This document shows positions 35,175 through 46,508 of a stretch of 64,000 nucleotides of DNA, piece after piece. Made by a program: the position numbers and the translations under genes. Location: the NCBI GenBank assembly GCA_002049455.2, contig KV919080.1, forward strand, positions 16,186 to 80,185, given 5' to 3'. Position 1 is the first letter of the stretch; every line of letters begins with the position of its first letter. The stretch comes from Porphyra umbilicalis. Its lineage: Eukaryota > Rhodophyta > Bangiophyceae > Bangiales > Bangiaceae. The notes below the pieces were generated by a model that was not told where the DNA came from, did not search any database, and saw nothing but the letters and a program-made list of their open reading frames with translations.

Positions 35175-37008
35175 GGCGTCGTTGGGGAGACGGGCGCGAG
35201 CGGGTGGGGGCAACGTGAGCCGCGGGGAAGGGGGAGGCGGGGGAAGGGGGAGGCGGGGGAAAGGGGGATGCGGGGGGGATTTGGTCCCCGCCGTGTGCGT
35301 CACGGCGCCGTCTGGTCGGGCGAAGCGATTCGTGGAAGCGGTCGACCTGCACCGCCGCCCGTGCGGTGCGTAGCCTGTAGCCTGCGCTGCACCCCACCGG
35401 GCCTTTGTACGTGTTGGGCGCGCAGCCACCGATGCCAGACGCTGGGAGAGAGGCGCCGCCCGCCGCTTGGCGCGCCACGCTGCGCCGCCTGCGCCCCGCG
35501 ATGCCCTCTGGCAATGCGGGAGCGGCGGCGGCGCGGGGTCGGCAGCAACTTGCTGCCATCGGAGCGCTGCTTGAAGCAGCGATCCTTCGTGGCCACCGAA
35601 TCGACCAAGGAGGGGAGGGGGGGCTTGGTGGTGGTGGCAGAGTGGCAGGCAGGAGACCGCGGACCAGCCTTGCAGCGCACTACGTACGGGGCGGATCGCG
35701 CGCGCGCGCGACTGCAAGGGATGGGCACCCCCGCCCGCGGGCGCGAACGTTGACACCCGCGCCCGCGGGCGGCTGTCGCTCGCCGCCCATCCGCCGCGGC
35801 TCCCACTCTCCGGCACACGTGCTGCCGCGCAACGAGCGGCGGCGGTTGGCCGTGGCGGCGGCGGCATCAGGCGGGCCGAGAACCAACATGGTCGGCGGCC
35901 GCGGGCGCCCGACGTACCGACCGCCGCGCCGGGGGTTGACAGCCCTCGGCCCGGCTCGCCGGCGCTCCCCGCACGCCACGCTCCCACCCGCACCGTCGAG
36001 GCGCTCGCGCCAGGGCTTGCCACACGTACGTAGACGCCCGCATACAGCGGCTGGCGGTCGAGCTGTGCGGTCCCGGCCACGGGCTGGGTCGGGGCGTGCG
36101 CGCCGCCCGCCCGGCGCCCCATCGCGTCGGCGCAGAACGCCGTCTGTGCCTCGTGTGGGGTGCCCGCGCTGCCACCGCCGCTCGCCCGACAGCGTGGGAC
36201 CCCAAACGCTTTTTTTTGGCGCCTGTGGCACTGTGACCAGCAGAGGCGGCACCAGCCAGGCGCGTCGCGCCGGCGCTCGCAGCAGCGTGACCCGCGCGGG
36301 GCGCGGCGGGCTCATGACGCAGTCGGCTCGCGAGGAGGGCGGGTGGGGGGGGGGGGGGCGCCTCCTCGCCTTTCAAACGTCCCTCGGGGCAGCGTGGCGG
36401 ATGGGAACGCCGCCGAGGCCACGCCCACGTAGACGCCGCGAGACGTCACGTAGCCCTCCTCGGCGGCCGCCGCCCACCTCTGTGGGCGCCCTACTAGAAC
36501 ATCTAACGAGAAATCCCAAGTTTTATGGCCCATAATACCAGGTGAAGTGGCACAAAAAACCAGGTTGTGTGGCTCAATATCCCAGGTCGAAGACCTTCAC
36601 AGCCCTGAAAAAAGGACCTCAAGCTCATGCGGAATACCAGCTTGCCTGGGATCTTCGGGCATCGCTGGGGCTTAGAATCCCAGGTACAACCTGGGATTGT
36701 ATGGACTTTGGTTCGCTCACAGGCATCCACGTTGCATAGATGGGTGGCTGAGAGCAATGCTGTCAGACAGCGCAATGGTCCATATTCAAGTATGAGTGCA
36801 GTTGTGACTGCACAATCTTACACTGGGATACCTTCAAAGAATGTTACATATAAGAGTGAAGTACGGTATTACGTACTGGCATATCAGTTTCTGCTGTACG
36901 CTGTGTTCGAGTATACTTGACAGCTTGCTATAATAGCAATATTCCGTTTAGTCAAGTATTCATTGATTAGACAATGTTGTGAACAGGTCGGATGGTTGTG
37001 TTTATTAA

Positions 37009-38030
37009 CTAGCGATGAGAAGCAAAGAAATCCTCGGCCGACTGGGCACCCGTCGCACTGTCAACGGTTGCGTGATCGCTGGCGTTAGTTCCCGATCTGA
37101 CCCGTGCAGCCGGTGACGAGGGTCGCACCGACCGATTCGGCGGCGGTGGCAGCGGCCGTGTTGGCGGCGGTGGCAGCCGCCGTGTCGGCGGCGGTGGCAG
37201 CGGCCGTGTCGGCGACGGGAGCGTTGCCCCGCCCGCCGTCGCCGCCGCGGCCGCCGCCTGCCCGGCCTGCCCCTTCTTTGCGAGCGCCTTGTGATAGGCC
37301 GCGCTGTTGTTGGCTACCTTAGACAGTAGACAGCAGGCACCCCAGCTCCGAACGCAAACGCCCAGCCGCGGCTCGAACCGCTCAAGGTGCCGGACGGCCA
37401 CGTCAATGTCCACTCGCGCCTGTGCGCAGAAGGTGACGAGGGGGTCAAACACCTTAGCGGCCGACTTTGCCAGCCGCTTGATGTGTATCACGTCCGGCCC
37501 AGAGATGTTAAGGACCTGAAAAACTGGCAAGCGGTTGACGGCGGCTGCGGGTATCGCCACCGCACGCCGCGCGGCATCCGGGTCCGGGTGAAGATCGAAT
37601 CCGCACCGGCCGTTCGTGGTGCCGCGGGTCCTGCCCGCCCCACGTGACCGAGATGGGACGGGCAGAACCACCAGCGGGCGCTCCGAAGAGCCGTTCAAAA
37701 CCGCCGCAGGCCCAGCAGGGCTCGCCGGAACGGCCGCAGCCTCGGCGCTGCCGCGCCCGTTCGGGCACGCGGAAGTAGCCCCCGTCGCCGAAGAGCTTGG
37801 CGCGCCGGCACCGCGAGAAGAGAGACGCGTTCGCACGGGGGGCGGGGGCAACGCCTCGCGGGGAGAGGACAGCCGACGATTCGGCGGTGGTGGCGGCGTG
37901 GCAACGGCCGCGCGCCGGCGTCCCGAAGTTCGATTCGGCTGCGCTCGCGGGGGTGACGATGCGTCGTTCGACGCGCGGGGAGCCGCCGCCGGCAGTGCTG
38001 CAGCCGCCGCGACGGCGGCGGCCAAATTGC
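37009..38030 (-). CDS. Second protein of the CACTA-like element, copy 1
   Basis: The minus-strand frame ends at 37009. A good splice acceptor (TTTTCTTTCCAG) ends at about 38031, so this is probably the last exon; the upstream exon is not resolved and there is no good ATG at the start of the longer open frame. The exon encodes about 340 residues. An Ala/Pro/Ser/Arg-rich N-terminal half comes first. It is followed by a compact part (VLNISGPDVIHIKRLAKSAA, VFDPLVTFCAQARVDIDVAV) and a C-terminal repeat of LPPPPTR units. In CACTA elements the second gene often encodes an end-binding accessory protein; assigning that role here is inference. I recognise no domain. Confidence 0.5.
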
Positions 38031-39003
38031 CTGGAAAGAAAACGAAATGGATCGAAGAGAAGGATATCGAGCACAAAGAAACACAACGCAAAGGAAAGCA
38101 CTCAAGTATTTCGGTCTCGTCAGTCACCATACCAGTGTGCATTCCCCCCGTATGTACACCATTCTGTGCCGAAAAAAGACAGACGAGGAGGACCGGGTGT
38201 CCATACAAAGATGGGACAGCATATCACACACATATAACACGTGGCCGTACGGACAAAGAGCATAATCACGCTCAGAACGGGGGATGTTGGGGGGGAGTGG
38301 GGGGTGGGGGCAGTGGATATACATCAGATCCAAAGAAACGAACAACACGTACCGCTAGCACCACGCGCTCGCTTGCGGCCGGCCGCCATGTTACGGGAGC
38401 TCGGGAAAGGATCGGTCCAGGGGTATCGGGGAAGGAGCGTCGAGAGTGCGACACAGATGACAGGTGCAAAAGGGGCGGGGAGTGTGCGTGCCTTTGTGAG
38501 ACGCGACGGTGAAGGCGACGTTGGATGCGACGGGGTGGTGCCTGCGACTGCGGTGACCGCGTCACTCACACCGTGGTAGTCAGTGTGGCCAGGTGTGCGC
38601 TGGCATCGTCTGGGCCGTGGCCAGAATACTCACAGTGCGCAGGCTCTGAGCGCCCCCCTTCCGTAGAGCGCCCACGAAGCACTGGTGGCGGAAAGCTGCC
38701 GCCGGGCGGTGCTGGTGAACGGGCACCCCCGCCAGAGGCCATTGGAAACCAATGCCGCCCCCTCGACCGCTCTTCCGAGATCGTGCGGCCCAGAGGCCTC
38801 CGTGGGCCCTGGGTCCGGTCGAGATCCGGTTGGCGTAGAAACGTCACTGGAATGAATCAGAGCTGCAATTGTTTGCGTGTACAAAGTAAATATGGCAGTT
38901 GTTCTTGTCTTCGTCACTGCTTTCTATTATTTTTAGGCAGTTACACGCTTAATTAAATCCAATGACAAGTGGTTTGCGTCCTCTTAGCCCACCCCTTCTG
39001 GTT

Positions 39004-41963
39004 CTACAGGTCCTCAGAAAACGGCTCCCTATTAAACAACACAAAATGGAGGCCCTCTCTCCCAATTGTGGCGACAACTTCGGCCACGGCGCCGACTGGT
39101 ACGTATCCGCACGACCCGCCTAGCCCGAGGATACACTCAATCCCGTACTTGGTCGCCGCGTAACCATACCGGCCGGGGCGGTCCTTAGCCGACTTAACGC
39201 GCTCTACGTAGGCGAAGGCCATTGCTTGGCCATCAATGAACACGGCCGCGTAGTGTAAGATGGCCCCAAACGTTGAGACTGAGCGCTCCCCCACGGAACC
39301 GTCGGGGAGGAAGAAATCTTCTCGGGAGTTGATCCGTACCAAGTAGTTGCGGCGCCGGCGCTTGTCGCAGTCCGACCCGACAGGCCTAGATCCGGCAATT
39401 TTTCCGGACGCCAGCTTAGCTCGGTAGTACTTCTTAGCCAAAACCTGAAGAGGCACTTCGTCGGCGTTTTCTTGGATCAGCACTGCCCGCATACTGGAAA
39501 GCTCCGCCCCTTCAAGGCCCACCGGCTCGCTCCTAGGTGGTAGCAGCGCGCAGTCAGCGCCGACATCCTGAGGTACCTTCAGGCTGCCGCGAGGAAGACC
39601 GGGCGCCGTCCAACGTTTCTTAGTTGTTTCTGCCCATTCGGTGGGTAAGTATTGCTGGCCAAAGGAAGTAATGAGGTCGGCCTTGCATTCGCGCGTGACA
39701 TTCTTGACGAGGGTGGCGTGCGGTCTTGAACTGGAGCGGATCAGCTTTCCCAGCGTCCCAATTTTCCGCTCCATCGGAAACTGCCAGACGACCCAGGCTG
39801 GGCCGCACGCGCGGAGCAGCGGAACAATGTCTAGAAGAGAAGAAATTGTAGACAGGCAGAGCGGTAACCGCTCGGCCGATCCGCGGTATATCTTATCGTA
39901 GTAGTTGGTCACGAAGTACTTGAGATCGTTGTCAATCGACTGGATATCCGCCTCAGATACGCCCCTAGGTCGGAATAGCAGACGGCAGGCGCGGCTTAGT
40001 GCCATGAAGATCTTGTAGAAGGCGCTTGGAATCCGACTTGCCAGCAGTACTTCTCCGCTGCACAGGATAAAGTGCATCCAGTCGACCGCCTTGAAGGACT
40101 TTTGATGGATGTCGATATTTCTCAGAGATCTGGCCTGGGCCAGGGGCACCGTCTGGCGCGCCTCCCGCAGCTCCCGGCCGATGAGGGCCACCGTCGCCTT
40201 CGGTAAGAAGTAGTCTTCGTCCTTCTTGTTGTTTACCAGCTTAAGCCCAGCGAAGAGCTTCCACAGGTGCGGCACAACGTTTAGGAGCACCAAGTGCATG
40301 GTATCGTAGGGGGCGGCGGTAGGACCCATTGTCCATAAGTGTTTCAGGTGCGGGTAGGCGGTGCGCATTGCTGGGCTGGGCGCGAAGAACAGGGAGTAGC
40401 CCTTGACGCCACTCTTCTGCTGCAGCCTTGTCTGGTACGCGACCGATCTGCCTTCTGCACGCGCGTCCTCCACTTCAGCCGCACTTACGGCGATACTTGC
40501 GGCCGTGCGTCGCGGTGCAATGCAGTCACGTACTTTGAACAGAGACTTGCCGCTTAGATCCTTAGGCGGGAAGTAGACATGGCTACTTGCAGGAGCGTAG
40601 ATTCCCTGGAAGAGGCGAAAACGGTTGTAAATGTAGCTGCTGACGCCAGTTAGCTGACAGAGCTTGTCGCCGCCCGGCTGATCCGTCGTAAAGTTGAGCA
40701 CTCCGGCCCTTAACACGACTGGGGTTGGCGAGTTGGCTACTATTAGACCGGGAACACCCTTGGCCAGCTCGTTTAACTCCGCCGCAATGGGGTGTAGAAA
40801 CGATTCGAGGTCGGCAGGTTGTCTTGGCCCAGGCGTTACGACCAGCAGTAGCTGGTACTTCATGCGCGTCCGTTGGTTAGGGCTCAGGCTCAGGGGTGTG
40901 ACCGTTACCGGCCAGCCTTCGAACCCGTTCTGCCGAAAGAACTGAAAGCCGTCGGTTCCACAGTTAACTGGTACGAAAGGGCCGTGATCAAGTAGTCCTG
41001 CATCGCGGTAGTGACGGAAGTTCGAGCTGTGGGGGTAGTCGTGGACCCCGTCGGCCACTTCATCCACAGCCTTGCGCGCCGCAGCCATGTTCTCCATCAT
41101 TGACTTCCCAATTATGGGGTCGCTGAGAAGGTGAGCCAACCAGGATGTCAAGGACCAGTACGTGACCTGTTTGGCCGGCTTGCCGTTGGCTTTGAAGCGC
41201 GGTGATCCGCAAGCGTCGCACGTGGTCTGTTGCGCGCGCGTATGGGTGAAGGCCACGCACCCGTGGACGCAACAGTCGACTAACCTTGTCTCCAAGTTGA
41301 CGCTTGCATCGACGAAACGCTCCATAAGGTGGGGCGTGCAGTACGTGGCCGCGGAGGAGCTTAATTGAAGTAGATCCGCAATCGACGCTTGCGTCAAATC
41401 GTGTTGAACTGTAAAGGCATGCAGCGCAAGGTCTGCTCTGCAATCCTTAAACTGGCCCACCGTCAGACGCACTTCGTTCGTGCTGACGGTTGGTTGGTAA
41501 ATCGGGATTGGTGGAGCCCCAATCTGATCTTCTGGCTCCGGATCAGCGATGAAATCCGGTGGTGGCACGTCGTTTGACCCGTCTGATCCGTCTGATCCGT
41601 CGTTTGACGTGGAATCGCTCGATGCCACACTTGCGTCCGGCGTTTCGTCCGCATCGCATCGGCGCCGGTCCGCCTCGACGGCCGCCTGTGCGCTGGCGCC
41701 GTCATCCCCTGGCGGTTGTCCACCCTGGCCGCCCGACGGCACCGAAAGCCCGTCGCCCGCTGATGGTCCCCCCCCCCACCATTGGGGAGTAGGGCATTTG
41801 CTGGACCGCCACCGTGGCCGCCATGCTCCAGACGACGGCGCTTTTCACGCTGTCGGTGGATAAAAAAAGTTGACCGACACACCGAGTTGGGACCACTGCG
41901 GCCGTCGTCCGTGCAGGATGGGCAGTAACAGGCGTACCGCTCGCCGACGCCAGAGGGTACCAT
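39004..41963 (-). CDS. tnp2-type CACTA transposase, copy 1
   Basis: From the ATG at 41963 (MVPSGVGERYACYCPSCTDD) a Cys/His cluster, C-x-C-x2-C followed by C and H, resembles the N-terminal zinc finger of tnp2 proteins. A 10-C tract at 41768-41777 shifts the frame into a 912-codon frame ending at 39004. That part has CCVHGCVAFT and CDACGSPRF, a first catalytic Asp in NCGTDGFQFF, LLLVVTPGPRQPADLESFLH as in tnp2, a second Asp near VLNFTTDQPGGDK, the DxxH-type YDTMHLVLLNV, and the final Glu in GPAWVVWQFPMERKIGTL. Known role: cut-and-paste transposition. The C-x2-C pair usual after the second Asp is not seen. The 10-C tract is the same length in both copies, so the break is either real or a shared error. 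Confidence 0.85.
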
Positions 41964-44512
41964 GGCCACTGCTGGTGGGGGGTGGAGGTTGGGATAGGGG
42001 GGGGAGCTGGAGCAGCAGGTCGATGACGAGGCGGCGAAGAAGGAGCACCGGCGGTGGCAATGCGAGTGTCGATGGCTGATGGAACACATCGTCGGTAAGG
42101 CCATGGGAGACTCTTTTACAGGCAAACAGGGCGAAGCGGTGCCCTATCAAATGGCAGGATTGCACGGCTGACAGTGGAATGCTCTGGAAGCTTCCATCGG
42201 CATCTAGATCTCAACGGTGGAAGGCCAGACTGGAAGCAGCTCGCTCGTCATAAGCCTCAGGTGTTTCGACCAGGTGGCCACAAGTCTCACTTTTCCCTTC
42301 CAGCACGCACACGAGAGGGGCTCAATGCATCGCTGTGTTGGCCACCTTCCACCCGCTGCACCCCCCCCCCTGCTCCAGTCTGACAGCTCGAGGCATGCTG
42401 GTCCTGATGTCCCCACATGCCGGAATGGTCGCTTGGCGGCGGCCCAGAGCGCCGCCGGCCCGCGTCACCGGACCTTCTGTATCGGGGCACAAGCCCAGCC
42501 GGGGATACCCTCCCTCCCTGAAGCCTGACGTGTCACTACGCCGCGGTGGCGATGGGGCAGGCCGAAGGTCGGGAATGTATGAGGACACGGCCACTTCACA
42601 ATTTGTTCCGAGCTGGCGGGGATTGTTGGCGTGCGAAGCGGCATGAGCAGAGAGGCTGAGGATCCCATCCAGGCCGATCCGCGACATTGGACTCGAAATC
42701 CCAGGTCGATCCGCACGGGCCAGGTCGCCGTTGCACGGAATCCCAGGTAAATCGCTCCATGGAAGTGGGTTTGGCTCGGTATCCCAGGCGACCTGGGATT
42801 TCGAGGCAGAAAACCTGGGATTTTCGGTCAAATTTTCTTGTAGGGTCGACCTGCACCGCCGCCCGTGCGGTGCGTAGCCTGTAGCCTGCGCTGCACCCCA
42901 CCGGGCCTTTGTACGTGTTGGGCGCGCAGCCACCGATGCCAGACGCTGGGAGAGAGGCGCCGCCCGCCGCTTGGCGCGCCACGCTGCGCAGCCTGCGCCC
43001 CGCGATGCCCTCTGGCAATGCGGGAGCGGCGGCGGCGCGGGGTCGGCAGCAACTTGCTGCCATCGGAGCGCTGCTTGAAGCAGCGATCCTTCGTGGCCAC
43101 CGAATCGACCAAGGAGGGGGGGGGGGCTTGGTGGTGGTGGCAGAGTGGCAGGCAGGAGACCGCGGACCAGCCTTGCAGCGCACTACGTACGGGGCGGATC
43201 GCGCGCGCGCGCGACTGCAAGGGATGGGCACCCCCGCCCGCGGGCGCGAACGTTGACACCCGCGCCCGCGGGCGGCTGTCGCTCGCCGCCCATCCGCCGC
43301 GGCTCCCACTCTCCGGCACACGTGCTGCCGCGCAACGAGCGGCGGCGGTTGGCCGTGGCGGCGGCAGCATCAGGCGGGCCGAGAACCAACATGGTCGGCG
43401 GCCGCGGGCGCCCGACGTACCGACCGCCGCGCCGGGGGTTGACAGCCCTCGGCCCGGCTCGCCGGCGCTCCCCGCACGCCACGCTCCCACCCGCACCGTC
43501 GAGGCGCTCGCGCCAGGGCTTGCCACACGTACGTAGACGCCCGCATACAGCGGCTGGCGGTCGAGCTGTGCGGTCCCGGCCACGGGCTGGGTCGGGGCGT
43601 GCGCGCCGCCCGCCCGGCGCCCCATCGCGTCGGCGCAGAACGCCGTCTGTGCCTCGTGTGGGGTGCCCGCGCTGCCACCGCCGCTCGCCCGACAGCGTGG
43701 GACCCCAAACGCTTTTTTTTGGCGCCTGTGGCACTGTGACCAGCAGAGGCGGCACCAGCCAGGCGCGTCGCGCCGGCGCTCGCAGCAGCGTGACCCGCGC
43801 GGGGCGCGGCGGGCTCATGACGCAGTCGGCTCGCGAGGAGGGCGGGTGGGGGGGGGGGGGGGCGCCTCCTCGCCTTTCAAACGTCCCTCGGGGCAGCGTG
43901 GCGGATGGGAACGCCGCCGAGGCCACGCCCACGTAGACGCCGCGAGACGTCACGTAGCCCTCCTCGGCGGCCGCCGCCCACCTCTGTGGGCGCCCTACTA
44001 GAACATCTAACGAGAAATCCCAAGTTTTATGGCCCATAATACCAGGTGAAGTGGCACAAAAAACCAGGTTGTGTGGCTCAATATCCCAGGTCGAAGACCT
44101 TCACAGCCCTGAAAAAAGGACCTCAAGCTCATGCGGAATACCAGCTTGCCTGGGATCTTCGGGCATCGCTGGGGCTTAGAATCCCAGGTACAACCTGGGA
44201 TTGTATGGACTTTGGTTCGCTCACAGGCATCCACGTTGCATAGATGGGTGGCTGAGAGCAATGCTGTCAGACAGCGCAATGGTCCATATTCAAGTATGAG
44301 TGCAGTTGTGACTGCACAATCTTACACTGGGATACCTTCAAAGAATGTTACATATAAGAGTGAAGTACGGTATTACGTACTGGCATATCAGTTTCTGCTG
44401 TACGCTGTGTTCGAGTATACTTGACAGCTTGCTATAATAGCAATATTCCGTTTAGTCAAGTATTCATTGATTAGACAATGTTGTGAACAGGTCGGATGGT
44501 TGTGTTTATTAA

Positions 44513-45534
44513 CTAGCGATGAGAAGCAAAGAAATCCTCGGCCGACTGGGCACCCGTCGCACTGTCAACGGTTGCGTGATCGCTGGCGTTAGTTCCCGAT
44601 CTGACCCGTGCAGCCGGTGACGAGGGTCGCACCGACCGATTCGGCGGCGGTGGCAGCGGCCGTGTTGGCGGCGGTGGCAGCCGCCGTGTCGGCGGCGGTG
44701 GCAGCGGCCGTGTCGGCGACGGGAGCGTTGCCCCGCCCGCCGTCGCCGCCGCGGCCGCCGCCTGCCCGGCCTGCCCCTTCTTTGCGAGCGCCTTGTGATA
44801 GGCCGCGCTGTTGTTGGCTACCTTAGACAGTAGACAGCAGGCACCCCAGCTCCGAACGCAAACGCCCAGCCGCGGCTCGAACCGCTCAAGGTGCCGGACG
44901 GCCACGTCAATGTCCACTCGCGCCTGTGCGCAGAAGGTGACGAGGGGGTCAAACACCTTAGCGGCCGACTTTGCCAGCCGCTTGATGTGTATCACGTCCG
45001 GCCCAGAGATGTTAAGGACCTGAAAAACTGGCAAGCGGTTGACGGCGGCTGCGGGTATCGCCACCGCACGCCGCGCGGCATCCGGGTCCGGGTGAAGATC
45101 GAATCCGCACCGGCCGTTCGTGGTGCCGCGGGTCCTGCCCGCCCCACGTGACCGAGAGGGGACGGGCAGAACCACCAGCGGGCGCTCCGAAGAGCCGTTC
45201 AAAACCGCCGCAGGCCCAGCAGGGCTCGCCGGAACGGCCGCAGCCTCGGCGCTGCCGCGCCCGTTCGGGCACGCGGAAGTAGCCCCCGTCGCCGAAGAGC
45301 TTGGCGCGCCGGCACCGCGAGAAGAGAGACGCGTTCGCACGGGGGGCGGGGGCAACGCCTCGCGGGGAGAGGACAGCCGACGATTCGGCGGTGGTGGCGG
45401 CGTGGCAACGGCCGCGCGCCGGCGTCCCGAAGTTCGATTCGGCTGCGCTCGCGGGGGTGACGATGCGTCGTTCGACGCGCGGGGAGCCGCCGCCGGCAGT
45501 GCTGCAGCCGCCGCGACGGCGGCGGCCAAATTGC
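44513..45534 (-). CDS. Second protein of the CACTA-like element, copy 2
   Basis: Same exon as 37009-38030 with one substitution seen in the overlapping DNA (the T/G difference corresponding to 37654). The splice acceptor and Pro-rich C-terminal repeats are conserved. Function unknown. Confidence 0.5.
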
Positions 45535-46508
45535 CTGGAAAGAAAACGAAATGGATCGAAGAGAAGGATATCGAGCACAAAGAAACACAACGCAAAGGAA
45601 AGCACTCAAGTATTTCGGTCTCGTCAGTCACCATACCAGTGTGCATTCCCCCCGTATGTACACCATTCTGTGCCGAAAAAAGACAGACGAGGAGGACCGG
45701 GTGTCCATACAAAGATGGGACAGCATATCACACACATATAACACGTGGCCGTACGGACAAAGAGCATAATCACGCTCAGAACGGGGGATGTTGGGGGGGA
45801 GTGGGGGGGTGGGGGCAGTGGATATACATCAGATCCAAAGAAACGAACAACACGTACCGCTAGCACCACGCGCTCGCTTGCGGCCGGCCGCCATGTTACG
45901 GGAGCTCGGGAAAGGATCGGTCCAGGGGTATCGGGGAAGGAGCGTCGAGAGTGCGACACAGATGACAGGTGCAAAAGGGGCGGGGAGTGTGCGTGCCTTT
46001 GTGAGACGCGACGGTGAAGGCGACGTTGGATGCGACGGGGTGGTGCCTGCGACTGCGGTGACCGCGTCACTCACACCGTGGTAGTCAGTGTGGCCAGGTG
46101 TGCGCTGGCATCGTCTGGGCCGTGGCCAGAATACTCACAGTGCGCAGGCTCTGAGCGCCCCCCTTCCGTAGAGCGCCCACGAAGCACTGGTGGCGGAAAG
46201 CTGCCGCCGGGCGGTGCTGGTGAACGGGCACCCCCGCCAGAGGCCATTGGAAACCAATGCCGCCCCCTCGACCGCTCTTCCGAGATCGTGCGGCCCAGAG
46301 GCCTCCGTGGGCCCTGGGTCCGGTCGAGATCCGGTTGGCGTAGAAACGTCACTGGAATGAATCAGAGCTGCAATTGTTTGCGTGTACAAAGTAAATATGG
46401 CAGTTGTTCTTGTCTTCGTCACTGCTTTCTATTATTTTTAGGCAGTTACACGCTTAATTAAATCCAATGACAAGTGGTTTGCGTCCTCTTAGCCCACCCC
46501 TTCTGGTT

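Larger units (their letters stand above)
35341..42844. repeat. Tandem 7.5-kb duplication, copy 1
   Basis: Copy 1 begins at GTCGACCTGCACC (35341) and runs to the right terminus of the transposon. Copy 2 begins with the same GTCGACCTGCACC at 42845. By eye the copies differ at only a handful of sites: a C/A near 35489, an indel and substitution near 35612, a G/A near 35866, a G-run length near 36350, T/G at 37654, and one G near 38300. Each copy holds about 1.15 kb of host DNA followed by one complete CACTA-like element. The host part shows no gene I can support; it lies 5' of the bZIP gene. Confidence 0.95.
36489..42845 (-). mobile_element. CACTA-like DNA transposon, copy 1 (6.36 kb)
   Basis: The left end is CCCTACTAGAACATCTAACG and the right end, read inward on the other strand, is CCCTACAAGAAAATTTGACC. 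These are imperfect terminal inverted repeats that continue into AAATCCCA on both sides. The subterminal 200-300 bp at each end carry many copies of ATCCCAGGT in both orientations, as CACTA elements do. Inside are two minus-strand genes: a tnp2-type transposase and a Pro-rich protein. The left flank is ...GGGCG, but the right flank is TCGACC, the start of the duplicated host block, so this copy lacks a matching target-site duplication. Confidence 0.85.
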